Shown in pieces: positions 29,168 through 37,428 of a DNA stretch of 64,000 nucleotides. The position numbers and the translations under genes were made by a program. Source of the DNA: Roseburia rectibacter (GTDB lineage: Bacteria; Bacillota; Clostridia; Lachnospirales; Lachnospiraceae); the NCBI RefSeq assembly GCF_014287515.2, contig NZ_CP092473.1:3321501-3385500 (forward strand). The letters run 5' to 3'. The first letter of the stretch is position 1. Each line of letters starts with the position of its first letter. The notes beneath the pieces were generated by a model. The model did not search any database. It saw only the letters and a program-made list of their open reading frames with translations, and was not told the DNA's origin.

Positions 29168-30729
29168 TCTTTTTTCTCCTTTAGCTTTACACACTTATGA
29201 TCAAAAATACACTCGTTACATTTTTCGATTTTATTCCACCCATCCATGTCAACATCAATACATTCCATACACTCGATTTCAAATTTATTTGGATCAGTTG
29301 CGGTAACTTCATATCCTTCTTTATCTAAATTTTTTATATCTGATATATTCATCGTATATAAATATTTACCTCTATATCCGGCTTCCATATACCACTTTTG
29401 AGGTTGAAATTCTTTCATACGACCAAATATAGCAGTCATTTTAGTTTTAGTTGAACCGCCTAATATATTAGCTAATATAACTCCATCTACAACATTATCC
29501 CCTGGGAATTTTAAACTGATATAATTCTTTTCATAACTATTTATATAGGTTTGAGGCATTAATCTTTTTCTTTGTTCATCCGTAGTCTCTATTTCTTGAC
29601 TTAATATCTCAAAATTTATATCTATCATTATTTTCCATAAATATTTCAAAAAATCATTTATACTATCATAATGCTCACATATTATCTCGCGACGCCTTGT
29701 TATAGGCATTTCACAAAAATTTTCAAGCTTACTTTGATTTTGCGAGCTCACAGTATTCAACAGTTGCCTTTGTCCCTGTACATTACTCCCAAGTTCAAAT
29801 AACCACTGTGCTGTATAATCTCTGATGCACTCCAACATATCACTCACTTTTTCATCTACAAGATCACTTCCATTTTGAATTTGTTCCCAACACTCAATGA
29901 CTATTAAACGTAAATAAGCTCCTATTGTTTCTTCTGTTTCCGTACACATCTTTTGTCTCAGATATTCAATAAATTCTGTTCGCTTACACTTTCTTTTTTC
30001 AAAATTTTCCTCTCCCTCCATAGATTCATCGTATCTTTTTTGAATATACTGGATTGCCAATCCCAACAAAATCAGCTTTCTTTTTTCTCCTTCAATTACA
30101 CATCCATCAATCTGAATTGTACTTAACTGATCACCTATATCTTTTCGATACTGTTCTATCTCTTTATATTCTGGATCAATTTTATATGCCTCCAAAAATT
30201 TACGCATTGATTCATTATAAGCAAATTTTTCAAATAGTTTTGTCGCTGCATCATTCTTTTTTGGGGAATACACATTATCCTCTAACCATTTCTCAGGATT
30301 CTCTATGTCCGCCGGCTTTTCTTCTCTATTTACATTTATATAATCCTCTCCTTGTAGAATTGACAATGCCGGTTTTGTTATATTATTTAAACTATATACT
30401 GCCAAGACAGGAATCACTTTCTCTGTATATTTTTTGACTTCCAACCTTAAATACTGATAATACAAATCACGAATAATATCTTTATGTTTCCCCTTAATGT
30501 CCCCTTTCGGATAATACTTTGCCTGAATAACATATGCTGTTTTATCCTCTGTATACACAAAGACATCCTCGATATACTCGGGTATAACATATACCGTTTT
30601 TTCATCCAGCAACTTACTAATCGCAACTAAATCCTGAAACAAAAAACCTCTGATTTTGCTGCTTGCATCACGATTTTCTTCTCCATGATACATTTCTTTT
30701 ATAATTTGATTGTTCTTACGATCTTCCAT
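29164..30729 (-). CDS. Cap4/DUF4297-like nuclease effector (LmuA-like)
   Basis: 521 residues. The N-terminal region has the pattern of Cap4/DUF4297-type PD-(D/E)XK nucleases: GFLFQDLVAISKLL near residue 28, an acidic pair in EYIEDVFVY near residue 54, and the QXK motif in YVIQAKYYPKG near residue 70. The middle is helical. The C-terminus has a Cys cluster (CMEC, CNEC and a final C) that may bind metal and could be the part contacting the ATPase. As effector it would cut DNA once the ATPase signals infection. It is the first gene of the coupled trio and has its own promoter. The nuclease family call is from motifs only. Confidence 0.68.
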   Translation of the reverse strand: MEDRKNNQIIKEMYHGEENRDASSKIRGFLFQDLVAISKLLDEKTVYVIPEYIEDVFVYTEDKTAYVIQAKYYPKGDIKGKHKDIIRDLYYQYLRLEVKKYTEKVIPVLAVYSLNNITKPALSILQGEDYINVNREEKPADIENPEKWLEDNVYSPKKNDAATKLFEKFAYNESMRKFLEAYKIDPEYKEIEQYRKDIGDQLSTIQIDGCVIEGEKRKLILLGLAIQYIQKRYDESMEGEENFEKRKCKRTEFIEYLRQKMCTETEETIGAYLRLIVIECWEQIQNGSDLVDEKVSDMLECIRDYTAQWLFELGSNVQGQRQLLNTVSSQNQSKLENFCEMPITRRREIICEHYDSINDFLKYLWKIMIDINFEILSQEIETTDEQRKRLMPQTYINSYEKNYISLKFPGDNVVDGVILANILGGSTKTKMTAIFGRMKEFQPQKWYMEAGYRGKYLYTMNISDIKNLDKEGYEVTATDPNKFEIECMECIDVDMDGWNKIEKCNECIFDHKCVKLKEKKE

Positions 30730-30786
30730 CTTATTACCCTTCGCCTACTGAATCTCATTATTTCATCTGTAATTGTAGTTAAACAT

Positions 30787-30815
30787 ATTATACTCCTAAA
30801 CCTTTTTATCTACAA
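30787..30815 (-). promoter_or_regulatory. Promoter of the Lamassu-like cassette
   Basis: Minus-strand -35 TTGTAG (30810-30815), 17-base spacer, -10 TATAAT (30787-30792), about 58 bases before the first gene of the trio. No inverted repeat suggesting a dedicated repressor was seen. Confidence 0.65.
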
Positions 30816-30869
30816 GTTACATTTTAACTACAAAATCGAATACAAGTTCCATGAATAATCTATTATCAC

Positions 30870-30899
30870 AAAAATAAGGAGGCGAACTTCGCCTCCTTA
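30870..30899 (-). terminator. Terminator behind the Rpn-family gene
   Basis: AAGGAGGCGAA and TTCGCCTCCTT form a perfect hairpin with TTATTTTTG on the minus strand. It separates the Rpn-family gene from the defence cassette. Confidence 0.9.
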
Positions 30900-30917
30900 C
30901 AACTCCTTCTATTTCAT

Positions 30918-31958
30918 TTATACGGTCTTCTTCCCAAACATCCTAAGATACTCCTGCGCCGCCTGCAGCGAAATATCCAGTTTTACCTGCAATCTATTTA
31001 AAATATCATCATCCGGCAACCCAAGGTCACTGCAGGTATCTATAATTCCACGTGCTTCACCCTCTTTTGCTGTTTCTTCAAACACACTCCACATACTGTT
31101 TCCTCCCTCCTGCTTCAATGCATCAAAATCAATCTTACAGTTGGCTGCTCCAGCCACTGTTTTAAGTATCGTATTGCTGACTTCATGCTCCTTTGTGTAT
31201 TCAATTGCTTTTTCTTTTTTATCTCTTATTGAATTATTTTGATCCAACAGAATTTTAAACAGGTTAAATAAATCCCGGTTGTTTCCATTATGAAAATACA
31301 GATCGTTTTGTCTGGCTTCGACCAGAAGCATACGATAATCATTGACATACGACGCCATCTCCGTGGGAATGTTTAAAATACCGTATAACGACGTTGCTGC
31401 ATCCCAGACCTTTTCACCATAATATATCACAACCGAAATGACCGGTGTCAGCCGGTCTGTCTTTTTCATTCTGGATAAAAATTCATGTTCATCCATGTCA
31501 GTTTTATGCTCTTTATATTGTCTTGTCAAACTGTCATACTGTTTTTTATAGGTGGCATAATCGTATCCCATGACTCGCAGCGGCATAGCATAATGGATAT
31601 GCTCCTGTGACTCCAAACCTAACAACACAAACTGTACTCCATACACCGTCGACTTTTTTTGTATCTTGATATTATCCCTGACTGCCTTAATACTTTGCGT
31701 ATGATCCCGATGTTCCAGCAAAACAGACGCTTCCGTATCTTCATTTTCAAGCTCATATGGTTTGATGACCTGACTGCCACCAAATAATACTGCATTAAAA
31801 AGATCTGCAAATTCCTCGTTTCCATTCCAATAATTTTTCAGCACTGTGTCCGGTGACACAGTTTTCTCTTTCCCTTCGATAATATTCTCCTCCTTTGTGT
31901 ATTTGGGAGAATATTGTCTGTTCGAATTCTCCCTGCTTTTTATAGTGATTAAAAGCAT
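30918..31958 (-). CDS. Rpn-family PD-(D/E)XK nuclease / putative transposase
   Basis: Up to 346 residues. The N-terminal part NYWNGNEEFADLFNAVLFGG and the C-terminal LPDDDILNRLQVKLDIS segment are typical of Rpn proteins, which are abundant in Lachnospiraceae. RpnA-type proteins are DNA nucleases linked to recombination and, more recently, phage defence. The start is uncertain. A perfect AAAGGAGGAG stands in front of an ATC codon (31878-31880) where homologues would be expected to begin MEGKEK. The only in-frame ATG upstream is at 31958, without a good site. The gene may therefore be poorly translated. Confidence 0.8.
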   Translation of the reverse strand: MLLITIKSRENSNRQYSPKYTKEENIIEGKEKTVSPDTVLKNYWNGNEEFADLFNAVLFGGSQVIKPYELENEDTEASVLLEHRDHTQSIKAVRDNIKIQKKSTVYGVQFVLLGLESQEHIHYAMPLRVMGYDYATYKKQYDSLTRQYKEHKTDMDEHEFLSRMKKTDRLTPVISVVIYYGEKVWDAATSLYGILNIPTEMASYVNDYRMLLVEARQNDLYFHNGNNRDLFNLFKILLDQNNSIRDKKEKAIEYTKEHEVSNTILKTVAGAANCKIDFDALKQEGGNSMWSVFEETAKEGEARGIIDTCSDLGLPDDDILNRLQVKLDISLQAAQEYLRMFGKKTV

Positions 31959-32076
31959 TGAAAATTCTGTATGCGACCTGCAAAACGTTCTTGGATGACC
32001 GTCTGCAGCGTCGTGTTGAACTGATTTTTGAATAGCTTACGCCTGATAGATAATTAGAATATAATGCTTTGAGGCA

Positions 32077-32105
32077 ATTGTAGCACATTATCAGAAGTTT
32101 GTCAT
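32077..32105 (-). promoter_or_regulatory. Promoter of the Rpn-family gene
   Basis: Minus-strand -35 ATGACA (32100-32105), 17-base spacer, -10 TACAAT (32077-32082). A 17-base palindrome TTCTTAAATTTTAAGAA lies just upstream at 32112-32128. The rest of the stretch between the Rpn gene and the insertion sequence holds only the terminator at 32164-32196. Confidence 0.55.
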
Positions 32106-32163
32106 TTGATTTTCTTAAATTTTAAGAACTTGTTTATACGGCAGCCAATTTTGACCAAAATCA

Positions 32164-32196
32164 AAAAACAGGTCTGTCATTTATTGACAAACCTGC
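32164..32196 (-). terminator. Terminator outside the IS66 left end
   Basis: Minus-strand CAGGTTTGTC and GACAGACCTG form a stem followed by TTTTTTGATTTTG. It lies between the insertion sequence and the Rpn promoter and would stop read-through from the transposase genes. Confidence 0.7.
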
Positions 32197-32266
32197 TTTG
32201 TAATCATTCATTAACTGGAACAAGATCGTAAGTACGTAATCATCTGTACCTTGATTATTTAAAACA

Positions 32267-32285
32267 TGCCGCCCATCGGGCGGCA
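32267..32285 (-). terminator. Hairpin behind IS66 tnpC
   Basis: TGCCGCCC and GGGCGGCA form a short GC-rich hairpin directly after the tnpC stop, followed by TGTTTTAAAT on the minus strand. Confidence 0.7.
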
Positions 32286-32289
32286 CATT

Positions 32290-33936
32290 TTATTTCTTCT
32301 TTTTGGTTCGAAATCCTTCCGGTAATTCATTTGACCATGGCAAAAGCCGATTTAGATCATCCGGCTTTGGAAAAGGTCCCATTTTACGAAGCTCTTCTAA
32401 TACATAGGAAAGATATACATACGGCTTCAGACCATTCAGCAGGGCTGTTTCTGCGATACTATAAACAACAGCACTGGCATCTGCACCACGGATACTCTTG
32501 GCAAACAGCCAATTCCGGCGGCCTACTGCAAAATTTTTGATTGCACGCTCCGCACTATTATTATCAATGCTCAGATGCCCATCATCCAAGTACCTGCGAA
32601 GATAGTTTTCCTGATTCAGCGTATATAAAATGGCATCACCAATAAGGGAAGATCTGTCTACAGAATCTTCCATCGAATGCAGCCATTCAAACAGGGCATC
32701 CACCACTGGACGTGACTGTTTCTGACGTTCCTGATACCGTTCTTCCGGTGTCTTATCTTTGATCATTTCCTCTACTTTATACAGGATTCCGATCCTCGTC
32801 ATTGCCTGATATGCAACTGTTTCTTTCAGCTGCTCCTTTGTGAAATCCTTTTTTAATGCCGTGAGTGCAGCATCAAAACGGCGTCTCGCATGGGTAAAGC
32901 ATCCGGTTACGGTGATGGAATCGTTCAGTCCATGATACGCCTGGTATCCATCACACGTCAGATATCCATGAAATGTATCTCCAAGGAAGTTTACCGGGTG
33001 ATATCCGGCACGCGTTCTCTCATAATCAAAGAGAACCATCTGTGGGGCTTCACTGTAATGATCTGTCAGATATACCCACATCCAGTTTTGAGATGATCCT
33101 TTCTGATCTGGTTCATCAATCACCTGGATCCTGGTTTCATCGCAATGGATGTATCTGCTCTTTAGGAATTCTTCCTTCATCTGCCCATAAAGCAGTCCCA
33201 GATACCGGTCTGCACAGCTGATGATCCAGTTTGCCATTGTTTTTGTTGAAAGATTTAAGTCATACCTTGCGAATTCCCGTTCCTGTCTTGCCAGCGGCAT
33301 GCCATTGACATACTTTGCATTCATGATTCCGGCAACCAGCGAAGGTGTAGCAATGCTTCCCTTGATCAGCGGAAACTCTTTTTCCGGCCGGATCATAGCA
33401 CCACATTTTGGACAACTGTATACATAGGTTACTTCTTCAACCACTTCAAAGGTGGAGGGGATGAATTTCAGTCGTTTTACGACTTCTTTTGTGACGACTT
33501 TATACTTTGTTCCACAGTCCGGACAATAGCGGTCTTCGCCGGTCAGTTTATATTCGATTGTTTCTGTTACTTCGAAATTAGAGAGATCTTCTTCTTTTTT
33601 GCCGGTGCGTTTTTTCCGTTTGTGCGATGGAATCACGATTTCCTCTTCAATCTCAGCAGTATCCATATCTGCATTGACTTCAGCCTCATTAAACAGATCC
33701 ATCTGTTCATATCCATCTGCGTATTTTTCACTGGAAGAACCGAAACGTCTTCTTTGTGCAAGCGCAAGACGGTCTGAAAGCATTGCGTTCATAAATTCCA
33801 GTTCTTTCTGCTTGTCTTTCAGAAGCTGTACCTCGGTCTCTTTTTTTTGAACCTGATTCTGCATGATTCTCATAACTTCCATCATGTTTTCACGGCTCAT
33901 GTTATTCAGCTGTTCCTCTGTAAAAAACGGATCCAT
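32290..33936 (-). CDS. tnpC: IS66 family transposase TnpC
   Basis: 548 residues. N-terminal leucine-zipper-like helix (NQVQKKETEVQLLKDKQKEL), a zinc-binding segment (CPDCGTKYKVV, then CPKCGAM), and the DDE catalytic core. The acidic residues are visible in HCDETRIQV, TCDGYQAYHGL and NNSAERAIKNFAVGRRN. A C-terminal IS66 segment ends the protein. Length and motif order are normal, so the enzyme looks intact. Confidence 0.95.
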   Translation of the reverse strand: MDPFFTEEQLNNMSRENMMEVMRIMQNQVQKKETEVQLLKDKQKELEFMNAMLSDRLALAQRRRFGSSSEKYADGYEQMDLFNEAEVNADMDTAEIEEEIVIPSHKRKKRTGKKEEDLSNFEVTETIEYKLTGEDRYCPDCGTKYKVVTKEVVKRLKFIPSTFEVVEEVTYVYSCPKCGAMIRPEKEFPLIKGSIATPSLVAGIMNAKYVNGMPLARQEREFARYDLNLSTKTMANWIISCADRYLGLLYGQMKEEFLKSRYIHCDETRIQVIDEPDQKGSSQNWMWVYLTDHYSEAPQMVLFDYERTRAGYHPVNFLGDTFHGYLTCDGYQAYHGLNDSITVTGCFTHARRRFDAALTALKKDFTKEQLKETVAYQAMTRIGILYKVEEMIKDKTPEERYQERQKQSRPVVDALFEWLHSMEDSVDRSSLIGDAILYTLNQENYLRRYLDDGHLSIDNNSAERAIKNFAVGRRNWLFAKSIRGADASAVVYSIAETALLNGLKPYVYLSYVLEELRKMGPFPKPDDLNRLLPWSNELPEGFRTKKKK

Positions 33937-34082
33937 CCGGCAATCTCCAAACTCTTATATGATAATTCCAGTATAGCATAGAAAGTCCAGCTGTTCGAGA
34001 AAAATCAACGTTTTACTGTGTAGGAATATATACCGATATCCACAAGTATTTCGTGCTTTTTGCGAATTGACAAATCCGTTCT

Positions 34083-34436
34083 TTATACAACAATCTTTGG
34101 ATGTCTTTCTTCAAAAGCTCCCTTCGGAGTAAGTGAAAGGCCATCACACAGCCAATGCATTTCTTTCAGGGTCACTTTCTGTAATTCATCCGGAGTATCC
34201 GGCCAGTGAAAGGAATCTTTGTCAAGCCTCTTCATCAGAATCCAGAAACCGGATCCGTCCCATTGCAGAATCTTAATAGAAGTCCGCCTGCGGTTGCAGA
34301 ACGCAAACATGCAGCGCGAATAGGGATCAAGTTTGAATTTTAGCTTGATAATTGCAGCCAGTCCGTGATAGCTTTTTCTCAGATCGGTAGCTCCACATGC
34401 AAGGTAAACGGTTGTGCCACCTGCCAGATCAAGCAT
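34083..34436 (-). CDS. tnpB: IS66 accessory protein TnpB (IS66 Orf2)
   Basis: 117 residues starting MLDLAGGTTVYLACGATDLRK, the hallmark of IS66 Orf2, with KILQWDGSGFWILMKRL in the middle. It overlaps the end of tnpA by eight bases. It is required together with tnpA and tnpC for transposition of the family. It is unrelated to the IS200/IS605 protein also named TnpB. Confidence 0.95.
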   Translation of the reverse strand: MLDLAGGTTVYLACGATDLRKSYHGLAAIIKLKFKLDPYSRCMFAFCNRRRTSIKILQWDGSGFWILMKRLDKDSFHWPDTPDELQKVTLKEMHWLCDGLSLTPKGAFEERHPKIVV

Positions 34437-34767
34437 GATCTTTCAGCCCCTGGATCAGAACACGAAAAAATTCCGGCGGGCATTCAGGCATCACTTCAAT
34501 CCGAATAGCGTTTGTGATAAAAATGCGGACTGGAGACGGGCTGATATTCAAAGTCTCATTCTTTGAAATCTCTTTTTCCGTTGGCATTTTTGCAAAAATC
34601 ATATCTGTATCTGATTGTTCGTCCAATTTTTTCAGCTTGCGCATCCAATAATTCATTGTAGAGACTGGAACGTGATGTTCCTGACACCATGTTTTGCAAG
34701 TCTGCCCACTGAATTGAAATTCATGGATTCTTTCAGACCACAACGTGATTTTTTCATCTGTTTTCAT
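34429..34767 (-). CDS. tnpA: IS66 accessory protein TnpA (IS66 Orf1)
   Basis: 112 residues with a helix-turn-helix region (SGQTCKTWCQEHHVPVSTMN followed by YWMRKLKKL) of the IS66 Orf1 type. It lies 65 bases inside the right inverted repeat and is the first gene of the element. Confidence 0.92.
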   Translation of the reverse strand: MKTDEKITLWSERIHEFQFSGQTCKTWCQEHHVPVSTMNYWMRKLKKLDEQSDTDMIFAKMPTEKEISKNETLNISPSPVRIFITNAIRIEVMPECPPEFFRVLIQGLKDHA

Positions 34768-34852
34768 AATGATACAGTTTCCTTTCTTTGTTATGAAAAG
34801 AGTGTATCAGAAAAATATAGTTGCTGACAGATACGGATGATTACGTACTTAC

Positions 34853-35277
34853 AAATAAACAACGGCTTAATAGCAGAAACCGCTGTCAAGCCGCATCAAT
34901 TATCATAGAAGATCTAAATTTACAGAAAAAATTTCACTCCCGTCCCACATCCAGTAATACGACATCCTGATGTTGCACTGGAAGTTCTAATTCATTCCAA
35001 TTAGATTCTGGAATATGACGGGAGGGTGCGGAGTCTGGATACCCAGTTGTAAAACGTAGCTGGACGAATTCCGTTTTCGATGCACCACTGTGCATCGGTT
35101 TTGCCGCTTTTGCGGCATTCCATTACAAATTTAAGCTGCTGGGCAGCTGAAGTTTTTGAGTTACGACTCATTGATAGATACCTCCCATAATTATTAGAGT
35201 AAAACGCTCGCTTTACTATCAATAATTATGGAGAATATAGAAGAATTAAACAATCCGCCCGATTATTGGGCGCTTAC
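34853..35277 (-). mobile_element. Remnant of a second IS66-family element
   Basis: Its outer end is read on the minus strand as GTAAGCGCC at 35277, the usual IS66 terminus sequence. A leader with GTAAAGCGAGCGTTTTAC and a broken Orf1 gene follow. The rest of the element (tnpB, tnpC, far end) is missing; the complete IS66 copy begins at 34852. The segment 34853-34933 holds only a hairpin (CGGCTT and AAGCCG arms) and no gene. Insertion truncated the host gene at 35278. Confidence 0.75.
34934..35171 (-). pseudogene. Frameshifted IS66 Orf1 (tnpA) of the remnant element
   Basis: Starts MSRNSKTSAAQQLKFVMECR after GGGAGG and continues through an IS66 Orf1 helix-turn-helix (WCIENGIRPATFYNWVSRLR). The reading frame then meets a stop, while the +1 frame continues as DSAPSRHIPESNWNELELPV to a stop at 34934. 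A one-base indel near 35035 explains both. It differs clearly from the tnpA of the intact neighbour, so it belongs to another IS66 subgroup. Confidence 0.7.
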
Positions 35278-35510
35278 CATGTAACCCATGGGTCACCAGA
35301 CAATGAAATTATTTTTCCATCTTCCACCTTAAAGTCTTTTAAATTTTCATTTTGTTTTCCATAGAACTGTTCTTGACTTATTTTTATTTCGGGATACTTT
35401 TTACTCATTATATAAAAATAACTTTCAGAGCAAATCAATAATACAAACAAACTAAAAATCAATAATATTAATTTTTTTTCATATAATCTTACTTTCCTAT
35501 GTACCTTCAT
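35274..35510 (-). pseudogene. Small membrane-anchored protein gene truncated by IS66
   Basis: 78 residues remain, starting MKVHRKVRLYEKKLILLIFS with one membrane segment (about residues 12-32). The frame ends GDPWVTW and its TAA is formed by the GTAAGCG end of the insertion sequence at 35277, so the native C-terminus is lost. The start overlaps the stop of the upstream membrane-protein gene, showing it was the next cistron of the polysaccharide operon. I do not recognise the family. Confidence 0.65.
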
Positions 35511-37318
35511 TCCTTTTTCTCTTTTAGTAAATATACAACTATAAATATATAAAATGGAACTAAGTAGTACTGTGCCAATCCATATCTCTGCCAATAAGCA
35601 TATGGTGTTGCAACAAAAAGTGTTATGGCAAGCCCCAATGTCGGTGCAATTGCCAATCCCAGTCCCCATTTTTGCTTTTTTATAATTAATAATACTATTA
35701 AAAATACAAACCATGTTAGTATAGCAAGTGCCACAGGTGCGTCTCCTATTTCAAAAATGCTTTTTAAATCCACTTTTTGAATTTCTAATAAACTGTGAGG
35801 AACTATACCATAATTTTCTCCATTTTCAATATCTCCCAAATTTCCTTTATATATATTATTAGCATCTGTATTTAATTCCCAACGGTTTAATGCCCAATAT
35901 CCATATGTGTTAAGCGCCCATGCTTCTATATATGCATATGGATTTCTTATAAACATTGAAATATATGTTTTCATAAATCCGTTTAAATGCTCATTTAAAT
36001 ACTTCTGACTAAAATTCTGATCCCATTTTAAAAGATCTACTACACAAGGTCGATATGTATCTTTATAATTTTCCAATGGTAATAAACCATTCATGTATTC
36101 TCTATCTTCCTCTGTCATATCTCCATCATATGCAACAACACTCGCCATTTGATTTAAAAATATACCCAGGCTCTCTACCGGCTCTCCATTTAAATCTAAT
36201 TTTGTGTATACCGGTCCTATAACAATGCTTATAATCAATAAAATACAACCCGTACTTACCATAAGTTTTTTCAAACCTGTTATTATTTTTTTTCTCCGAT
36301 TCAATATCCATATCAAAATTATCACTAATTCGCAAAACAATCCGATATAAAATCCATTATTTCTTGAAAAACATAATACCACTAACAATAAATTACTCTT
36401 TACCAAGAAAAATCTATTATCTGATATAATTTTCCCTTTAGATAATGCAAAATCTGCTAGTACAAGAGACCATACGGCCAACGTTGATGAAAATATTGGA
36501 TCTTTCCACATAGCAATACTATTCTGTGCAAAAAAAGGAATACAACCAAAAAATACAGTTAAAATTATACATATTTTTATACCAATACCTTTATTTCTAA
36601 TCCAACATATCTGATATCCAAGGCACAATGCTATATAAATCATCTGTACAATCGTATACACCGCACAACCAAATGTAATATCCTTTATAAAAATTCCTAG
36701 TGATAAGCACATTTTCAAAAATAAAGTATAAAAAATCGGATGATGATTATATAATTTGGCTACACCAAGTGCCTGTGCAATTGATCCCAGTGAATCTCCA
36801 AATATAAATCCTGGATAGTATATCACTAAATAAGGTATCCATAATATAAAAATTATCAGTGCTGCTCCTAACCATGCCTTTTTATTACTAATACCATATG
36901 TACATTTTATTTCAATACTTTCTACTTTTCGTGTAAATCGTGTAATAATTTTTTCCAATAACGCTGTTATTGTTATTGTTAATAATAAAAAAGCTATTAC
37001 ATCATTTACTGTCAAACTTGTCATATAATTCTCAGTCATTAAACCCGTATACATTGAACCATGTAATTCCATATGATATCCTAAAATGACAGCAATACTT
37101 AATATACCCGAAAAAATCATATATGGAATCTGTTGTTTTTCTAATCTCCACCCTGAAAACAAATAATACATAATAATGAAAGCACATGCCCAAACAATCC
37201 CTGCCTTAGGCAATCGCATATATTCTATAAAGTATCTCCCACATACCATTGCAAACACTATTACAGCAATTTTACTGATTAACACTCCACGTTCTACTGT
37301 TTTATCTTTTATACTCAA
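35507..37318 (-). CDS. Polytopic membrane protein, DUF6020-like
   Basis: 603 residues with about 12-14 predicted membrane segments. The segment PGFIFGDSLGSIAQALG followed by YNHHPIFYTLFLK is the conserved acidic loop region seen in DUF6020-type proteins of Firmicute glycan loci, which resemble GT-C glycosyltransferases. Such proteins are thought to add sugars outside the membrane from lipid-linked donors; no activity has been shown that I know of. The start is TTG at 37318 with GGAGGG seven bases upstream. It is followed by the IS-truncated small gene. Confidence 0.75.
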   Translation of the reverse strand: MSIKDKTVERGVLISKIAVIVFAMVCGRYFIEYMRLPKAGIVWACAFIIMYYLFSGWRLEKQQIPYMIFSGILSIAVILGYHMELHGSMYTGLMTENYMTSLTVNDVIAFLLLTITITALLEKIITRFTRKVESIEIKCTYGISNKKAWLGAALIIFILWIPYLVIYYPGFIFGDSLGSIAQALGVAKLYNHHPIFYTLFLKMCLSLGIFIKDITFGCAVYTIVQMIYIALCLGYQICWIRNKGIGIKICIILTVFFGCIPFFAQNSIAMWKDPIFSSTLAVWSLVLADFALSKGKIISDNRFFLVKSNLLLVVLCFSRNNGFYIGLFCELVIILIWILNRRKKIITGLKKLMVSTGCILLIISIVIGPVYTKLDLNGEPVESLGIFLNQMASVVAYDGDMTEEDREYMNGLLPLENYKDTYRPCVVDLLKWDQNFSQKYLNEHLNGFMKTYISMFIRNPYAYIEAWALNTYGYWALNRWELNTDANNIYKGNLGDIENGENYGIVPHSLLEIQKVDLKSIFEIGDAPVALAILTWFVFLIVLLIIKKQKWGLGLAIAPTLGLAITLFVATPYAYWQRYGLAQYYLVPFYIFIVVYLLKEKKE

Positions 37319-37428
37319 TCTATACCCTCCTCAGTCAAAAACAGATTCCTTCCGCACTGATAAAACTAAATCCGTTTTATTTAACCGTAAAGAAACTGCT
37401 TGCATATCTATTCCATGACTATATAAGT

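Larger units (their letters stand above)
32228..34852 (-). mobile_element. Complete IS66-family insertion sequence
   Basis: 2,625 bases bounded by inverted repeats GTAAGTACGTAATCATC (left 32228-32248, right 34832-34852, 20 of 21 positions matching). It carries the IS66 trio tnpA, tnpB and tnpC in order on the minus strand, all full length. The family normally makes an 8-base target duplication; the flanks here (ACAAGATC on the left, AAATAAAC on the right) do not match. The right side abuts the remnant of another IS66 element. Confidence 0.93.

Noticed and set aside
26130..30729. Wadjet (JetABCD) interpretation of the three-gene cassette
   Set aside because: Wadjet has four genes with MukB/MukE/MukF-like subunits and a Toprim protein; here there are three genes and the ATPase has a Rad50-type zinc hook.
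31795..32088. 97-codon minus-strand ORF overlapping the 5' part of the Rpn-family gene
   Set aside because: Different frame from the conserved Rpn sequence, no ribosome binding site and no recognisable family.
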